Positions 5,456 through 6,364 of a stretch of DNA of 6,364 nt are shown here, piece by piece. The stretch is taken from positions 1-6,364 of the forward strand of contig JAJYMD010000464.1 of the NCBI GenBank assembly GCA_021787255.1, in the 5' to 3' direction. This DNA comes from Actinomycetes bacterium (GTDB lineage: Bacteria > Actinomycetota > Acidimicrobiia > Acidimicrobiales > RAAP-2). Position numbers and translations under genes: made by a program. The notes below the pieces were generated by a model, which worked only from the letters and a program-made list of their open reading frames with translations, had not been told where the DNA came from and made no database searches. Position 1 is the stretch's first letter. Each line of letters begins with the position of its first letter.

Positions 5456-6364
5456 CCGCCCCCGACGCTGCGTCCGATGCCGCGGACCATGGTGCTCCGG
5501 TGACCGCCGCCCCCGGCGAGCTGCCCGGAGCGGTGCGCGTCTGCGTGGTCGGATGCGGGGCGGTCGGAAGCCTGTTCGCCGCCCACCTCGCACAGCTCGA
5601 GCACGTCGAGGTCTTCGCCTACGACCTCGACCGATCCCACGTCGACTCCATCAACAAGGAAGGCCTGCGGATCACCGGCAAGGCGCATCTCACCGGGGTC
5701 GTCCACGCGACGGACGACGCAGCGACCCTGCCTGCGTGCGACTTCGGCATCGTGGCGACCAAGGGCTACCTCACCCGACCTGCGATCGAGGCGACGGCCC
5801 ACTGCTTCGCCCACGGCCATGTCGCGAGCGTCCAGAACGGAGTGGGCAACGAAGAGGTGATCGCGGAGCACGTCGAGCATGTCATCCTCGGCACCACGTT
5901 CCCCGCCGGGCACCGCGTCGCCCCCGGCGTCGTGGAGATGGACGCGGAAGGCGACACGTGGATCGGCCCGTACCGCGAGGACCGCTCGATGATGCCGGCG
6001 GTGCACCAGCTCGCGGACCTGCTCACGAGCGCAGGCATGCACACCATCGCGCTCGAGGACGCTCGCGGCGCCCAGTGGACCAAGCTGGTCTTCAACGCCG
6101 CGACCAACCCGATCGGCGCGCTAACCGGGCTGACCCACGGCAGGGTGTGCGACCACAGGGGGCTCCGCACCCTCGTGAGCGGTTTGATCGCCGAGAGCGT
6201 CGCCGTGGCCGATGCGCTCGGGATCGTGCTCGACGGCGACCCCGAGGCGCTCGTCGACCATGCCGCCGAGGTCGCCTACGACCACAGCGCGAGCATGCTG
6301 CAGGACGTCGCGGCACGGCGGAGGACCGAGATCGACTCGCTGAACGGTGGGATCGCCGAGCTCG
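5452..6364 (+). CDS. Ketopantoate reductase-family (PanE/ApbA-like) 2-keto-acid dehydrogenase, partial at right edge
   Basis: 304 codons are open to the window end, close to full family length (about 300-340), so only a short C-terminus is missing. Seen: Rossmann motif GCGAVGS at 34-40; VQNGVGNEE (127-135) with N129; WTKLVFNAATNPIGALTG (209-226) with catalytic K211 and N215/N219; and SASMLQDVAARRRTEIDSLNGG (279-300) with E293. By comparison with E. coli PanE these correspond to N98, K176, N180/N184 and E256. The family reduces 2-keto acids such as ketopantoate at the 2-position. The second strand ends FAYDLDR, placing D58 where NADPH users usually have a basic or neutral residue, so NADH may be preferred (inference). 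About 27 residues precede the Rossmann strand. ATG 5452 overlaps the M24 stop (ATGA); GTG 5500 is a possible alternative without a clear ribosome binding site. In this catabolic context it is probably not the pantothenate enzyme. Confidence 0.9.
   Translation, partial: MTAPDAASDAADHGAPVTAAPGELPGAVRVCVVGCGAVGSLFAAHLAQLEHVEVFAYDLDRSHVDSINKEGLRITGKAHLTGVVHATDDAATLPACDFGIVATKGYLTRPAIEATAHCFAHGHVASVQNGVGNEEVIAEHVEHVILGTTFPAGHRVAPGVVEMDAEGDTWIGPYREDRSMMPAVHQLADLLTSAGMHTIALEDARGAQWTKLVFNAATNPIGALTGLTHGRVCDHRGLRTLVSGLIAESVAVADALGIVLDGDPEALVDHAAEVAYDHSASMLQDVAARRRTEIDSLNGGIAEL

Noticed and set aside
4268..5593. Minus-strand 441-codon open frame opposite the M24 gene
   Set aside because: Longest antisense frame, but with arginine-rich, motif-free translation. 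It overlaps two well-supported plus-strand genes.

Overview
This is a very GC-rich window (by eye near 70%), with GTG starts, strong GGAGG-type ribosome binding sites and four-base ATGA/GTGA gene overlaps. The presence of an F420/FMN-type luciferase-like oxidoreductase fits an actinobacterium or another high-GC, F420-using bacterium (some Chloroflexi, for example). The sequence alone does not fix the genus.

Layout: a divergent locus. Positions 1-823 hold the N-terminal half of a minus-strand FAD-dependent oxidoreductase of the phytoene-desaturase/PYROXD2 type; it runs off the left edge. Positions 824-1049 form a 226-bp divergent intergenic region. It contains a short GC-rich tandem-repeat array, an AT-rich island that probably carries promoter elements, and a perfect 7-bp inverted repeat just before the plus-strand operon. 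From 1050 to the right edge there are five tightly packed plus-strand genes: an LLM-class flavin/F420 oxidoreductase (1050-2120), an M20/ArgE-DapE-type metallohydrolase (2117-3388), a fumarylacetoacetate-hydrolase-family enzyme (3385-4281), an M24 Xaa-Pro-peptidase/creatinase-like protein (4286-5455), and a ketopantoate-reductase-family dehydrogenase (5452 onward, truncated by the window). Three of the four junctions are four-base overlaps and the fourth is a four-base gap, so this is almost certainly one translationally coupled operon.

The mix is one redox enzyme acting on organic substrates, two amide/peptide-type hydrolases, one C-C-bond hydrolase/isomerase/decarboxylase and one 2-keto-acid reductase, with a flavin oxidoreductase facing it. 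It reads as a catabolic module for an amide- or amino-acid-derived organic compound, not as biosynthesis or a defence or mobile system. The substrate cannot be read from the sequence. The most unusual features are non-canonical metal-site residues in both metallohydrolases: N126 at the bridging Asp and I161 at the second Glu of the M20 protein, and E250 at the first Asp ligand of the M24 protein. I found no tRNA, rRNA, CRISPR, insertion sequence or prophage feature.
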